Source: Tieghemiomyces parasiticus
Taxonomy: Eukaryota > Kickxellomycota > Dimargaritomycetes > Dimargaritales > Dimargaritaceae
Reading direction: 5' to 3'
Length of the DNA: 26,568 nt
Assembly (NCBI GenBank): GCA_027575765.1
Contig: JANBPT010000673.1
Span: forward strand, 1-26,568
Both the position numbers and the translations under genes were made by a program. Positions 10,512-21,092 of this stretch are shown here, one piece after another. The first letter of the stretch is position 1, and the number at the start of each line of letters is the position of its first letter. The notes under the pieces are model-generated. The model was given only the letters and a program-made list of their open reading frames with translations, was not told where the DNA came from and ran no database searches.

Positions 10512-11680
10512 CGTGGTAAAGGTGGTCGGGGCGGGAAGGTAGAAGTGGCGGAAAGTAAGGGCCAGCAAGAAGCAGGCTAAGGAGAAACCGAGGAAGTAGG
10601 GGGGTCGCAGCGAAGACAGGGTGGCTAGATAGGGAATGCGGATGGTACAAACCGGCAACGAGAGGTCTGAGTAGTAGTAATAAGGATGGGAAGGTAGAGG
10701 TTGGGAAAGCGCTGGGGTGACGAAGGCCAGGGCTGGTTCTTATGGGACGAGCGAGGTGGGGCGACGGTGAGGACCCTGGGGGAGGCGGCAGCGGACTGGG
10801 CGGACCTACGCCAACAGCGAGTGACGGGCCTATGACGATTGGCGCCCGTGTAGGGGAACCAGTGGGCGTTAGCGGACCGCCTGGCGTGGAGCGGTGATGA
10901 AACCCCACGGGGTCTCCCCAGCGACAGGCCCCATCACTTTGGTAGCGAGACGTGGGACAAAGGCCAGACCTGTGTGAAACCTAGCTGTGCAAGGAGGCAA
11001 GAGGGGTACGCGGCCGCTTCGTACCCCCGTCCTTCGGTCCATCCGCGCAAGGAACGGGAGCTGTCAATGCAAAACCAAAGCCTCTGAGCAAGCCAAGTAG
11101 CGAGTGTACCAGCACTGGCGGAGACAGGATAGGTGGCACAAGCCGGCTGTTACGTAGGAGGATCTAGACTATCCCCACCTCGCCTCCCTCCTGGACGTGT
11201 GGACTATCCCCGCCAATCTTGAATGATCTGTGCACAAGCCTGGGCCGTTTCCAGTCGCCCATATGGGTGCTATTAGCATTACCGCCGCGCAAACCCTTGC
11301 GAGGGAATGAAGCCATTATCATCAGCGCTCTACAAGTACCAACTCTAGCAAGGCAGCCGGCCGCCGTCGGCCAATGGTCATTGCTCCCAGCCCAGCTTAC
11401 CGTCGGTAACAATGTCAGTGTTATCAGGAGAGGGGCCTCATCGGGCTTGTTTACTGCAACACATGCCCTCCCTATCGCCAGCCGCCTTGGCAGCGTATTG
11501 TAGAGCCGCTAACTATAATTTTCTCAGTGCCTCCAGTCATGTCTACCGTGAATCAGCTCTGCTCACCGCACCGCGAAGGAATATCCCTCCCAAGCTCCTT
11601 CCATAGTGATCTAGTCTGCGCGCTTTCATTCTCCTAAATAACTCATACCCGCCATTCCCTCCAACTCCACCCATTCCCAC
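10512..11680. other. Divergent intergenic region between PGK1 and the next gene
   Basis: This 1169-base region should hold the promoters of PGK (leftward) and the gene at 11681 (rightward). The stretch beside each ATG is C/T-rich on the coding strand. I see no convincing TATA box, repeat or RNA gene. Open frames here are short, overlapping and unconvincing. Confidence 0.5.
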
Positions 11681-13175
11681 ATGTCCTCTCCACACTCCAG
11701 CTGTCCGCCTTCGCCCCCTACCGAGATACCACCGATTCCTCGCCGGGCTCTCCACATTCTGTTCGAATCCCAGGAGAAGCTTACAGGAAAAACTGGTCCG
11801 ATTAACAGCATCACTAGAGCAACGGCACGGTACGACAATCGGTTCCGGTCGCAAGGAACCAGCTCCAATCACCATCCGCTCCCCTACATCTATTTCCAGG
11901 TCGAACGTCGCCGTCTACAGATCCAGGGTGAACGACGGCAACGCGACCGGGTTGTCGCCGCCCGGTTGGCCAATTACGTCCCCGAACAGTTTGACACCTA
12001 CGGGCCGCCCTCCATCGCTGGGCCTTGGGTCGACGTAGTGCCGCCTCCTGCCGGGACGGTAATTATTGATGACTCCTCGTTGGCGCAGGTGTCGGCCAAA
12101 GCAAAAAGGCGAAGGGCGGCAGACGATGCGACTAGTAGCATTTCGATGGGGCTGTCCGGTCGACCGAGGCCTCGGTCGAAATCACGTAACAGGTGGTCCT
12201 CGTCTAACCCGCGCAACTCGGCCCGCTCGCACAACGCACCCGAAACATCCTTGGCCGAGATGGACACATTAGCCCCCGAATCACCGCCTTCGTGGGCGCA
12301 ATTGGCTACCGCGGCAGAAGACGAGGACGAGGACGAGCCTCTCGATGACTCTAGTGCCGACGATATTGACCAAGTCGAGGTGCCTATCAAGGCCGAACCG
12401 GTCACCCCTCTACCCGACTCTCAGTGGCGGCCCGATGACCCTGCCCCATCCGCACCACAGTCCTCCCTGGATGAGATCCACCCGTATCGCTTCCAAAGGA
12501 CCCTCCATGGCCACGAGCACTACGCCGACACCACCGGGCGGCTCATCAACCTTAGCGTGGCCTTCTCGGAGACGGACCCCACTCCATACGAGGCCCCGTT
12601 TGTCGGGGGTACCTGCGGTGAACCAACTTTTCGAATCTTGCGGCCCAAAACGGTTGTTAAAACGGAGGATACCGCCACTTCCACCGACCTGCCAGATGCA
12701 GGGGAATGGGACACGCGCTTTGGTCGACTAATCGATCCGAAGCTGAACAAAACGTTGCCACCAGGCCTGTTTCGCCATGAGCTACCCTTACCGTCTGGTG
12801 TAAGTTACCAGAGGTCACCTCGCAGATACTACGCTTCGTTTCCCCCCTCCCACCACCTTACCCTGTCCTATGCGTGCGATACTTTGGTCGTACCTTTCAC
12901 CTCGGTAAGAGACTAATTCGGATTACATCTAGACTCTAACGCACTCACTTTCCAACCTTCTACGCATCTTTTTCGCCCCTATATGCCGTTAGGACCTGCT
13001 ACACGCCATGAACGGGGCCATATCCGAGTACATTTGCAAGACGAACCAAACCAAGCTCACCAAGGCCCTGGCCCCGACTGCCCTCGTTGCCTTGGGCATT
13101 TTGGCTCAGGAATACACCTACCTACTACTGGATGACGGCGGCGCAGCCCCCAGGCCGGCCCCTCGTAACCCCTAG
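11681..13175 (+). CDS. Unrecognised nuclear-type protein, two exons
   Basis: Predicted 468-residue protein from exon 1 (11681-12904, 408 codons) and exon 2 (12993-13175, 60 residues plus TAG). ATG 11681 (MSSPHSSCPP) is the first ATG of the frame. Residues ~20-110 are basic and helical, including PYIYFQVERRRLQIQGERRQ. A basic S/R-rich stretch with KAKRRR (~141-146) looks like a nuclear localisation signal. An acidic tract (EDEDEDEP, ~212-219) follows, then PIKAEP and VVKTE, which resemble sumoylation sites. The C-terminal ~80 residues are the best folded block. They run from LTLSYACDTLVVPFTS into the exon-2 sequence DLLHAMNGAISEYI and on to ALAPTALVALGILAQEYTYLLL, two amphipathic helices. I do not recognise the family. 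A role in transcription, for example as an RNA polymerase I factor or histone-fold-like subunit, is only a guess. Confidence 0.75.
12905..12992 (+). other. Intron
   Basis: This is an 88-base phase-0 intron. The donor is TCG|GTAAGA, there is a likely branch point in ACTCTAACG near 12930-12940, then a C/T-rich tract, and the acceptor is CCGTTAG|GAC. Reading through would stop after three codons. Splicing adds 60 residues with strong helical character and ends at TAG 13173-13175. Confidence 0.8.
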
Positions 13176-14811
13176 CCACAGGCTAATTGAACGACATTTT
13201 TACCTGCCCATCACTATGACTAGATGGCAGCCTGTACATTGAACCCGATTGGTTGTTATTTTTTTCTAGTGTATCAAAGTTTATTGGCGGTTATAAATTC
13301 CGCTAGAATATTTCTAAAGGTTGATGCTAAAACCGATTGGTAAAGCGGTATAATTTATGAAGGTTGGCGCATAATCGTAAAGAGACGACAAGCTGGCGCC
13401 AAAAAAAGAAAGAATAGATCTATAAGGTGGAGAGAAAATCATACTCAGACTGGGTAAGGACATAATCTGTAACTCTAGCGCCGCTTCATTAAGTCGCTGT
13501 CCAGCCGGGACAAATGGCCGGGTTTCGAGCTTCATGGCGATCCTTGTGGAGAAACGGGCCCGGACTTATTCGCTCTATCATAAACCCAGACGCCATTGGG
13601 AGCCTCACTGGGGCTTAAATTTCGATATACAATAGCCGAGCACCATGCCTTATGTTTGTAGCTGCGGCAGTGTAAGCCGACTGGCAAGGCCAGTACTTAC
13701 ATACTCTTCCAGTGAGGAGCACAATGAACTGGGTGGTTATGTCGAATGGATAGCCTCAAGCTCAACTCGGGCTTTGTGCTACTCGACTCGACACCCACCT
13801 TCACCTCTCTACATTCCCTCCTCGGAGCCATGCGAGAATATCGCCCGGCGGGACAACTGAAGTTATTGCCGCAGCTAGAGCGCTTTCCTCCTTCATAAAT
13901 TACCGCCGCCATAAATACCAATCAGAGCACGGTTAGTCAGATTTCGGGGCTGTTACTTCACAACGAAGCCGACAACCCATGTCTCGCACTTGGCGTAGTT
14001 TCACAGGCCACGCGGTTGCCTAAAGGAAGCGCGAGTGAGTGTGAGCTTCGAACCCTTCAAGGTAAGTCTATCATCTTTAGGGCGGCCCCCTCACTGTCCA
14101 TACTCCCTTTGACAGCCATTGCAATTCTATACAAAGGATATCGCTGATGTATAGCTTCGTTAATCTTGGCGTTGCTCGTTTCTGAGCTCGCTATCCCGCG
14201 TTCCGGATACGGGTGGAGGCCTTTCCAATAGGTGTATGCCATCCTCCACATTGAGACCGCGGCTCCTCCTTTTCACCAGATAAGACGGATGAATGGGTAA
14301 TGGGACTGACAAGATCTTGTGTCCCGGCTCTGTTCTTCTCTGCCGGTTGGTAGTTCTAGACCACTTTACACAGAGGAGACTACCCATTGGTGTTAGCCTA
14401 GATGATGACTATGGAAAGAAAGAAGTAGAAAGGTTGAGTTTACTCCGAGCACCGTATGTGGGTGTAGCTATACTGTTAAATACGTATTTATCAGGTCATT
14501 CGATACGGTACGAGCCAAGCTTCGTTTTCTGTCGCAGTACTCGTGTATTACAAGCCTAAAAGCATAAATAAGGGCTGTAGTGCAGCCTAGACGATGCGAA
14601 GGTGCACTCCATTACAAATCTCAGAAAAGCGCAAAGCGATATAAACGATTGGAACCAGTATTATCTAACATCGGGCCAAACTAAAGAAGGAATAGGAAAT
14701 ACGGTCAATTTATGAGTGTAAAGCAGGCCGCAAATTGGGCGAGAGTAGAAAAGTCACTATAAAAGATAAAGGGCAGACGGCCACGCACTATTGGGGAGGA
14801 AGGTAGAGAAT
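13176..14811. other. Gene-poor A/T-richer stretch
   Basis: About 1.6 kb with no supportable gene, tRNA, rRNA or mobile element. Open frames (13314-13535, 13645-13860, 14293-14559) are short, overlap on both strands and lack recognisable motifs. It marks the change from the gene-dense left half to the sparse right half. Confidence 0.5.
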
Positions 14812-16002
14812 TCAATAGTTATAGTCACACTTACAGGATGAAAGGATACTTGGAATGTAAACAGTTTCAGGCCTATCCCCCTTTACAATGAAATATTGGG
14901 AAGATCGAGCAAGATCAGGGTCCTCGTTAAGGATACTGTCCACATCCCCCTTATTCAACAAGGAATAGGATATACCTGAAGGTGAATTCCTATTAACATC
15001 AAGGCGCAGAACCGCAGTATCTTTGTCCACTGTGAGATGTTCCAGCGATCTGAGATACACGGGGGCCTCTTTTCCGATCAAGTCTTTGACCATACCGGTC
15101 ACGATTTTGAGAGACATGTCATAGGCCGTAACGCGCCTATCTTCTTCTTGACTGAAAGTATTGCCATTGGTGGTCACCTTGGCTTGGCGAGACAGCCTGT
15201 AGGCCGGAATGTCCTCAGATTTTACCTGACTGGGAGTATAGCCATTGGCAGTCACCTCAGCTTGGACATTTAGGTGGGGGAAGGCTGCCTTGCAGATGTC
15301 GAAGTAGTCCTGGTTGACAACAAGCACGTTAGGACTAGAGGACTTGAACAGCATATAATCTTGGACCGGCTTACCGGGGAAAATTGTATTGTACTCGTTA
15401 TCGGACTTTGGGTCATAGCTGGAAGACTGTCGAGAAGGGTTGTATGAGTCCTGGTTCTCCAACGGCGTAAAATGGCTTGGCTGCTGATCAGGTATAGGTG
15501 GGAGGTGCTTGGTCTTCTGACGTGCACCGCCCCCCACCTTGCTGCCCAAAGAGATGCGCCATGGCTCATCACTGGAAGAAATCGGTAAAGGGGATTCGAC
15601 AACCGCCGGCGAATACGCTGGACCAACCAGCGTGTCGGTGTCCTCGTCGTTGGGTGAATTAAAGTTGCCCTGCGTCTCCGTATCCAGCCCAAGCTGGCGT
15701 AGCAGCTCATTGTATATAGCTGGGTTTGTCACAGGCTTCCTTTCAGCAGGCAATCCGGTTCGGATACGAGATGGTAGTACATGGGAGCTGAGGGGATCGG
15801 AGTCGCCAAATGAAGGCCCCTGCGGCGCCTCATCACGGTCATTGGCGGATTGGGTAAGTCCGGTAGCAAGGAGCGCGGGTCGGCCGTTGAAATTCATCCG
15901 GTCCATGTTCAGGGAGGGCGGAGCCAAGGAATCATCATTGCGTGTAGAACCGCTAACCGTGCTGGCGGCAGCAGCAATCCAGACGAGGCAGGTGAGCTTC
16001 AT
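14812..16002 (-). CDS. Secreted protein of unknown family with internal tandem repeat
   Basis: Predicted 396-residue extracellular protein, intronless, start ATG 16002. Residues 1-18 (MKLTCLVWIAAAASTVSG) form a clear signal peptide. Residues ~20-215 are polar, rich in S, P, N and D, and probably disordered. The more compact C-terminal half contains MLFKSSSPNVLVVNQDYFDIC and, after the repeat, helical sequence around YDMSLKIVTGMVKDLIG. Residues 247-271 and 273-297 are two tandem copies of a 25-residue unit (QAEVTANG... and QAKVTTNG..., each ending AY-x2-S). The protein ends CKCDYNY; mature Cys are only C237, C390 and C392. No catalytic motif or known domain is recognised. A secreted, lineage-specific, possibly effector-like role is inferred from the signal peptide and the gene-sparse setting. 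Confidence 0.75.
   Translation of the reverse strand: MKLTCLVWIAAAASTVSGSTRNDDSLAPPSLNMDRMNFNGRPALLATGLTQSANDRDEAPQGPSFGDSDPLSSHVLPSRIRTGLPAERKPVTNPAIYNELLRQLGLDTETQGNFNSPNDEDTDTLVGPAYSPAVVESPLPISSSDEPWRISLGSKVGGGARQKTKHLPPIPDQQPSHFTPLENQDSYNPSRQSSSYDPKSDNEYNTIFPGKPVQDYMLFKSSSPNVLVVNQDYFDICKAAFPHLNVQAEVTANGYTPSQVKSEDIPAYRLSRQAKVTTNGNTFSQEEDRRVTAYDMSLKIVTGMVKDLIGKEAPVYLRSLEHLTVDKDTAVLRLDVNRNSPSGISYSLLNKGDVDSILNEDPDLARSSQYFIVKGDRPETVYIPSILSSCKCDYNY
15112..15264 (-). repeat. Coding tandem duplication, 78-bp period
   Basis: Two adjacent in-frame copies of a 75-base unit are offset by 78 bases. Both copies contain GCCATTGG followed by a related GTCACCT..GCTTGG block on the plus strand. They encode residues 247-271 and 273-297 of the secreted protein. 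Copies have diverged at about half of residues, so the duplication is not recent. Confidence 0.7.
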
Positions 16003-17343
16003 GGCGGGAGGGTGGTTGGGATTAACCGACGGGGAAGGGCAACAACTGCACGATCTTTGGTCGGAAAGTGAGGAACTGGTTGTAGTAAAATTACGAAAGA
16101 GGTTCCAATAAAGGAAGGCAATCGAGAGGGAAGGAGGGAGAGAGGATATTCGATAGTGGCTTGGTTTGAATACGAAATAGGTGGGAGGATGCCGGCCCTT
16201 TTAAATGGCGGAGTAGACGACAAGGGAAGGTGAGTTGGCTGAAACCGTAAAGGGAATATACGTTGCACTGCCGGATCCAACGAAGCAATTGTGGTGCAGT
16301 CCTTGCCTACAACGATACTATCACTGCTCATAGCTGCCGCCGCAATCCAAATGGCTATGGTATTGGAGGGCAGAAAGAAGGGGAAGGGGAAGGGGAGGAG
16401 GAGGAGAAGGTGGGTGTGGCAAGGTGGGCGGAGGATCCAAACCACGGCAGCTCTTCGCTGGTTGGGTGGAGCGGACCCAGGCCGATTTATGAATTCATCT
16501 TTAACGACCGTCCTCCCTTAAATATTATTTCGTTGGAAAGTGTGAATATGAAAGACACGGTAGATAGCCAACCCAATGAGACAATGGTGGTACCCGAATG
16601 CCTCAAAGGATTGCAGCGGAGGAGGTCGGAACCGGGGCTGCTACGGAAGCAAAAATAGGCGTCAACCGGCCACGAACCCCGGCCCATACGGCGGCTTATG
16701 CGCAGGTTGGTTATAATTTCTGTATTTCGGCCCGTGGGGGGGGCGGGTAGGCCATACCGACTATGATACTCTCCCCTTCCTCCCCCACCTGCCCTATCTT
16801 GCTTCTTTGTATATGGTCGCGGTGAAGAATTGGCGCGACACGGGCTCTGCTTTGTGCTAACTTTGGCGATACCGCCTATCCAATAGCCGGCTACCACTTC
16901 GGGCGGATGGATGGAACAGGTGGTGAAACGACACCTCCACATTTACGTGCGAGCAGGTGGAATATGGTGGCTGGTAGGTAGGTCGACCGTCCAGCGCTGG
17001 GCGACTACGAGAGTAAGGGTTGCGAATAATCGCACCGACTTTGGTCAACCACTCGGTGTAAACGCTCCCTCACCGCTACCACCCTCCATCCACATCGCCG
17101 TAGCCAAGCGACCCCTTATCCATCCCCGCACTAGGTTACGGAGCCAAGTGTATATTACCAGCACATGCCAATACCCGCCAGTTAGCGGGCTGGTGAAAGC
17201 AGTGCAGCTCTGGGTATACGAATGGTCTGCGAAGTGAGCACTGTAGTAGGGACAGCCGCGACAGTCGGGCTGATTGAGCAGAGGTAGAGTATAAATGTGC
17301 GTGTCGGTTGCCTAGTAAACGACAACATCCTCTCTCGTGGCCG

Positions 17344-17359
17344 TTTGCGTTGACGCAAA
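17344..17359. repeat. Perfect inverted repeat TTTGCGT-TG-ACGCAAA
   Basis: Two 7-base arms around a 2-base spacer form a near-perfect dyad of the size bound by dimeric transcription factors. It lies in gene-free sequence, so no target is obvious. Confidence 0.6.
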
Positions 17360-17474
17360 TGTAGAGATTTTCCTGACCATCAGGCCTTATGTAGGCTAGA
17401 TCTGGTTATGCTCATGAGGTGACAAGGTGTATCCTTGGTCATTAGTGATCAGTGTGGCTGGTGGGCTATGATAT

Positions 17475-17494
17475 CCAAGTGATAGAATACTTGG
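17475..17494. repeat. Inverted repeat CCAAGT-N8-ACTTGG
   Basis: Two 6-base arms separated by 8 bases. The same half-site sequence recurs in the dyad at 23341-23359. Confidence 0.5.
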
Positions 17495-20237
17495 CAGAGC
17501 CTACGAGCACGGAAGGACATTGGGTGCGCGGGTTCGACTATGCTGTAAGGCGAAATATATGGCCAGTTAGGGGGGAGCTATAATACAGGCGTGGGATGCT
17601 TCCCGCTTGTGGTGGGCTGTCAAGGTGTTGTTTAACCGGGGTGCCGAGATCGGTGGGTGCAGCACCCCTAGTTACGCCTACTGTTCCGCTCTCCTTTGCA
17701 AGGCACGAATGAGAGAAGGAGCCTAGCATTGCCGAAACAGGGAACAAGGAATTAGGTTACCTTTTTTAGCTCGATCGGGGACTTATATTCCCTTTATTCC
17801 TTTGTTTGTTAATCGCGTACATGTTTGTTCCCATTTATTCGCTTACTATCCGACTATTTCATCCTTCGTCCTATGCCATGGTCATCCGCCATCGTCTTTA
17901 CTGTCACTTCAAAAAAAAAGCACAAGGCGTTCTTACCTTCGAAAACTAACGGCAACCCAGGGTTCCTTCTCCGATTTATCGTCTATACTCCATCGCGTAT
18001 GGTTCAGTATTTCGTAGTACTCTGTTCGTCCTTGTTGAAAACCCTCTCCCTTTCGCTCTCTCCAAATTCTTACCTGTTTCCTCTAGTTTCGAGCCTAACC
18101 TTTTATTTATTTAGTAATAGAATCCGATGAAACAGCTCCTGCCGAAATGCCGCCATAATAGACCCGCTAGTGTTGGTTGCCATTTACCAACATGTGTTGT
18201 CCGTAAAAGAGGGGATGAGGGTCGGCGGTGGAATGACGTAGAAGTGGATTTATTAAGGTAAAGAAGTAGAGGGGCCACCCGTAGGTGATAAGTGCTACGC
18301 ACTGTCCAGCAATACAAAGTGTAAGTGACAAAAATAGAGACAAGTTTATTAAGGCGAACTCGGTAGTTCATATAGTAAGTCTGAGTTAGAAGGTTATGTG
18401 GTTTCGGAGGGGGTTCTGGAAGGTAAAAGGTTTTGTCAGTTCGTGCGTTAATAGTGTGAGTTCGAGAGGAGATGCATGAAAGAATCCTGCAGTAGGGGCA
18501 GCAAGTTGGAGGATGGAGTGCTGGTATCGGAGATACTTTGGGCGGTGTAGGCATGCGTTAGCCCTATTTTGGTTTATTTATAGGCACCACACACTGTGCA
18601 AGTGATGTAAGTGAACATTAAATATACAATTTCCCATAGCTAACTATCCCTTCCCATAATAAATGCAAACCGGAGCTATAGCACCATCCGGCATCCCAGT
18701 GAGATCACCGGCTGATGAAATATTAGAGGCAGCACGCTTTACCCCTCAAAGGTATTTTATGCCTACATTCGACACCTTCATCCTCTTCCGTTTTTCTGAA
18801 TTGCCCCAGCGCACACCAGCCCCACCCACTTGTGTCTCTCGACTTTGGCCACAGCACATATCTCACCGACCTTACCAATACGGCGAGTAGCTACTCAGCA
18901 AACCAAGCTCCCTGTTTACAAATAACAAAGCTATTGGGAGTACTGTTGTGGTAGTGACCAAGCCAGGTACTCAAAGAACGGGTGCTTACGTACGCAAACG
19001 CCAGCTATGGGAGCTCCATCCTACCTCTGACAATCCTACTAGCCACTACATATCGGTTTCCAATCCATCCCTTTCCTACTGTCGCCGGATGAGGCAGAAA
19101 GCGTCCCAACGCTATAATTTCCGTAGTCGCCTCAGGGAGGTGACCCCATCTCAGAAGGCAACGGAGGAAACTCCTTCTCTCCTGAGAGGACAAGGAACGA
19201 CAGCTGCCCCCCCCTCTGTGACACACAGGAACCCCTCCCTCCTCCATCTACTAAGATGACCCTCTGCAGCCACCAGCTTTACTTCTGCTTTATTCAGTAA
19301 AAATGGCCATCTACTTAGAGAATTATTCACACCGACCCCTTCAGCGCAGTTATTGACTGCCGCTCTACTTGCCGTCAGGCCCAACAACACCCTGACCCTG
19401 CTCGGCACTAACTGCTACACTAGAATGCTAACTCCTGTTGAAGAGCATAGCCTATACCACAGTTACTGTAATGGGAAAATGTGGCATGGGCTGAAATTTT
19501 GACAGAGGGGACAGAAATAGCAATAAATGGACCATGATTACCGTTTGTATTCGACAGTCTATTTTTCAAAGTGTTGTCAGATGTCCAACGGGAAATCTGG
19601 TCGGACTTCCGTATACAGTGTCGAGTCAAGCCTACGTTGGTTCATGACCATGGTGCACATGGTGGGGTTGGGATACCAGACACCACCAATTGATAGAGAA
19701 GTCAGAAGCACTACCGAGGTAGCACAATTGTGTGGCTCACACTACAACTCTTGGCGATCATGAAAGGATTTACCAAGCTTCGGCTGGCCGCACCAACTTG
19801 TTACAGGACCCGGGGTTGGGAGTTGCGATGTGAATTTTGTCAGGCGATGCATGGCCTTGGTATACATTGGATCAACGCTGTTAACGAAAGCCGAAGCTCC
19901 ACACCATCCACAGGGGAAAAAGTGAAATAGCATTAGCTGCCTTATTAGGCACACTTCTTCAGAGCGGAGGAAGGCCTGTTACCAATGGGTCGCTGTGGGC
20001 AAAGGTTCGATTCAGGCTGCAGTGCCAGTAAACATGTGAAAAATAAAAGGAATGATTGGGCTGATCTCCCGAGGTCGCATCGAGGCTAGTCCAGTGTACA
20101 CCGTTTATCTATCAAGGTATAATTGTTTAGGTGGGTAGTACAGTTAATCTGATTAAAGCGGATCTATATTAGCTAAGTAAGGCCGAGCTATAACTTCTTA
20201 AAATGGAGCAGATGTTAGTGTGCAATGTACGCGAAGT

Positions 20238-20243
20238 TTTATT
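20238..20243 (-). promoter_or_regulatory. AATAAA poly(A) signal candidate
   Basis: Minus-strand AATAAA about 70 bases after the stop codon of the secreted gene ending at 20312. Its paralogue has the same hexamer at almost the same distance. Confidence 0.5.
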
Positions 20244-20311
20244 TAGAAAGGCTGTTCTAGTAGGAATAAAAAGTAGCTACGAGCCAGAAACATTATGTTA
20301 TCCACCCTTGG

Positions 20312-20968
20312 CTATAGAGTCGAGGTCCCAGATTCGTCGACGGTGCTGTGCCAGACATATCTGATCGTCATGAAATCGGCGAGTTTAGCCGGATCGATTG
20401 CAAGGTGCAATTCACAAGTAGGGTAGTTAAAAACGCCAAAGTTCGCGTTATAGCAGATACCCTTGCCATCCGCGGCGCCTCGGATCTGGGAGACAACCAT
20501 CGTGTCAATAGTACGATCATGGGCGCAGCTTATTGTGAAAATGTACGCCTGGAAATTGGCTGCCTGGGCAGCGCATGGGTCTACAGGCGAAGGTGAGGGG
20601 CTCTCTGAAGTAACAGTTTCAATCGTGGCACTGGAGGTCGATTGGACGAGTTCTGGCTCGCTGCTGCTATCCAAGGATGGCTCTGAGGATGAATCGCTAG
20701 GGGGTGTCGACGCGGTCGCAGAATCAGTTGTGCTGGGGACCTCGCTCGATTCAGTAGGAGTTATTGAAGTGAAAATTTCGGTCTCAACACTAGCAGTGGA
20801 AGTGGTAGAAATATCGGTCGAAGAAGCGGGGACGTTCGTCTGAGGGAAGCAGCGCTGAATATCATCACGCTTAGCCAAGCCGTTCTGGCAGTCAGCCACG
20901 GCCGGGTGGGCGAGCACATAGGCTTGGAACGCGACCAAAGCCAGGGTGGCAGTAGCGAACAGTTTCAT
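20312..20968 (-). CDS. Six-cysteine secreted protein, member A
   Basis: Predicted 218-residue secreted protein of an unrecognised family, paralogous to the gene at 22101-22640. I chose ATG 20968, which follows an AAA and opens a signal peptide (residues 1-20, ending YVLA). An in-frame ATG at 21061 would bury that signal. The mature N-terminus has C27 and C40 around LAKRDD, a Kex2-type Lys33-Arg34 site. Residues ~45-129 are a Ser/Thr/Glu/Pro-rich linker likely to be O-glycosylated. The C-terminal domain has C132, C148, C172 and C185, spaced C-x15-C-x23-C-x12-C. It is followed by ELHLAIDPAKLADFMTIRY. No enzyme motif is seen. It is probably exported, proprotein-processed and disulfide-bonded. 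A role in wall, adhesion or host/prey interaction is inference. Confidence 0.85.
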   Translation of the reverse strand: MKLFATATLALVAFQAYVLAHPAVADCQNGLAKRDDIQRCFPQTNVPASSTDISTTSTASVETEIFTSITPTESSEVPSTTDSATASTPPSDSSSEPSLDSSSEPELVQSTSSATIETVTSESPSPSPVDPCAAQAANFQAYIFTISCAHDRTIDTMVVSQIRGAADGKGICYNANFGVFNYPTCELHLAIDPAKLADFMTIRYVWHSTVDESGTSTL

Positions 20969-21004
20969 TTTGATGAAAAGGCGGGGTGAGGGAACTACGT
21001 GGGC

Positions 21005-21010
21005 CACGTG
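21005..21010. promoter_or_regulatory. CACGTG E-box
   Basis: CACGTG between the TATA element and the ATG of member A, within GCCACGTGGC, which is a 10-base perfect palindrome. The motif suggests a bHLH factor site; not otherwise supported. Confidence 0.3.
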
Positions 21011-21076
21011 GCGGGATGGAATAGTAGGAAACTGCAAGTAGTGGAAATAACCATATCGCATTCAAGAAGCCGAGGG

Positions 21077-21092
21077 GTCATTTATATTATCC
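21077..21092 (-). promoter_or_regulatory. TATA-box core promoter of member A
   Basis: The minus strand reads GGATAATATAAATGAC, about 110 bases before ATG 20968. It matches 13 of 16 positions of the element in front of the paralogous gene. Confidence 0.55.

Larger units (their letters stand above)
16003..20311. other. Long gene-free stretch
   Basis: About 4.3 kb in which I cannot support any gene. The first ~200 bases are the leader and promoter of the secreted protein, with a TATA-like TTTAAAAG (minus strand) near 16198-16205 and a CCAAT-type element at 16103-16113. The rest has only short, overlapping frames on both strands with no recognisable proteins. Small perfect inverted repeats occur at 17344-17359 and 17475-17494. 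No tRNA, rRNA, spliceosomal RNA or complete transposon is seen. Decayed elements too diverged to recognise by eye cannot be excluded. Confidence 0.5.

Noticed and set aside
10512..10658. N-terminal extension of PGK with a hydrophobic leader
   Set aside because: The extension begins with TTG, not ATG, and the normal PGK N-terminus starts at the ATG at 10511. The leader sequence is pyrimidine-rich 5' UTR.
15999..16445. Relic of a second signal peptide (IWIAAAAMSSDS) upstream of the secreted gene at 14812-16002
   Set aside because: Similarity to VWIAAAASTVSG rests on about 14 bases of GC-repeat codons, with no further homology on either side. Chance is a sufficient explanation.
18111..18554. 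147-residue minus-strand frame
   Set aside because: It is rich in C, Y and R with no domain, lies in A/T-rich DNA overlapping other frames, and has no promoter or neighbour support.
19975..20025. tRNA-like T-loop GGTTCGATTC
   Set aside because: The bases flanking the loop do not pair to form a T stem, and no matching acceptor or anticodon arm was found upstream.
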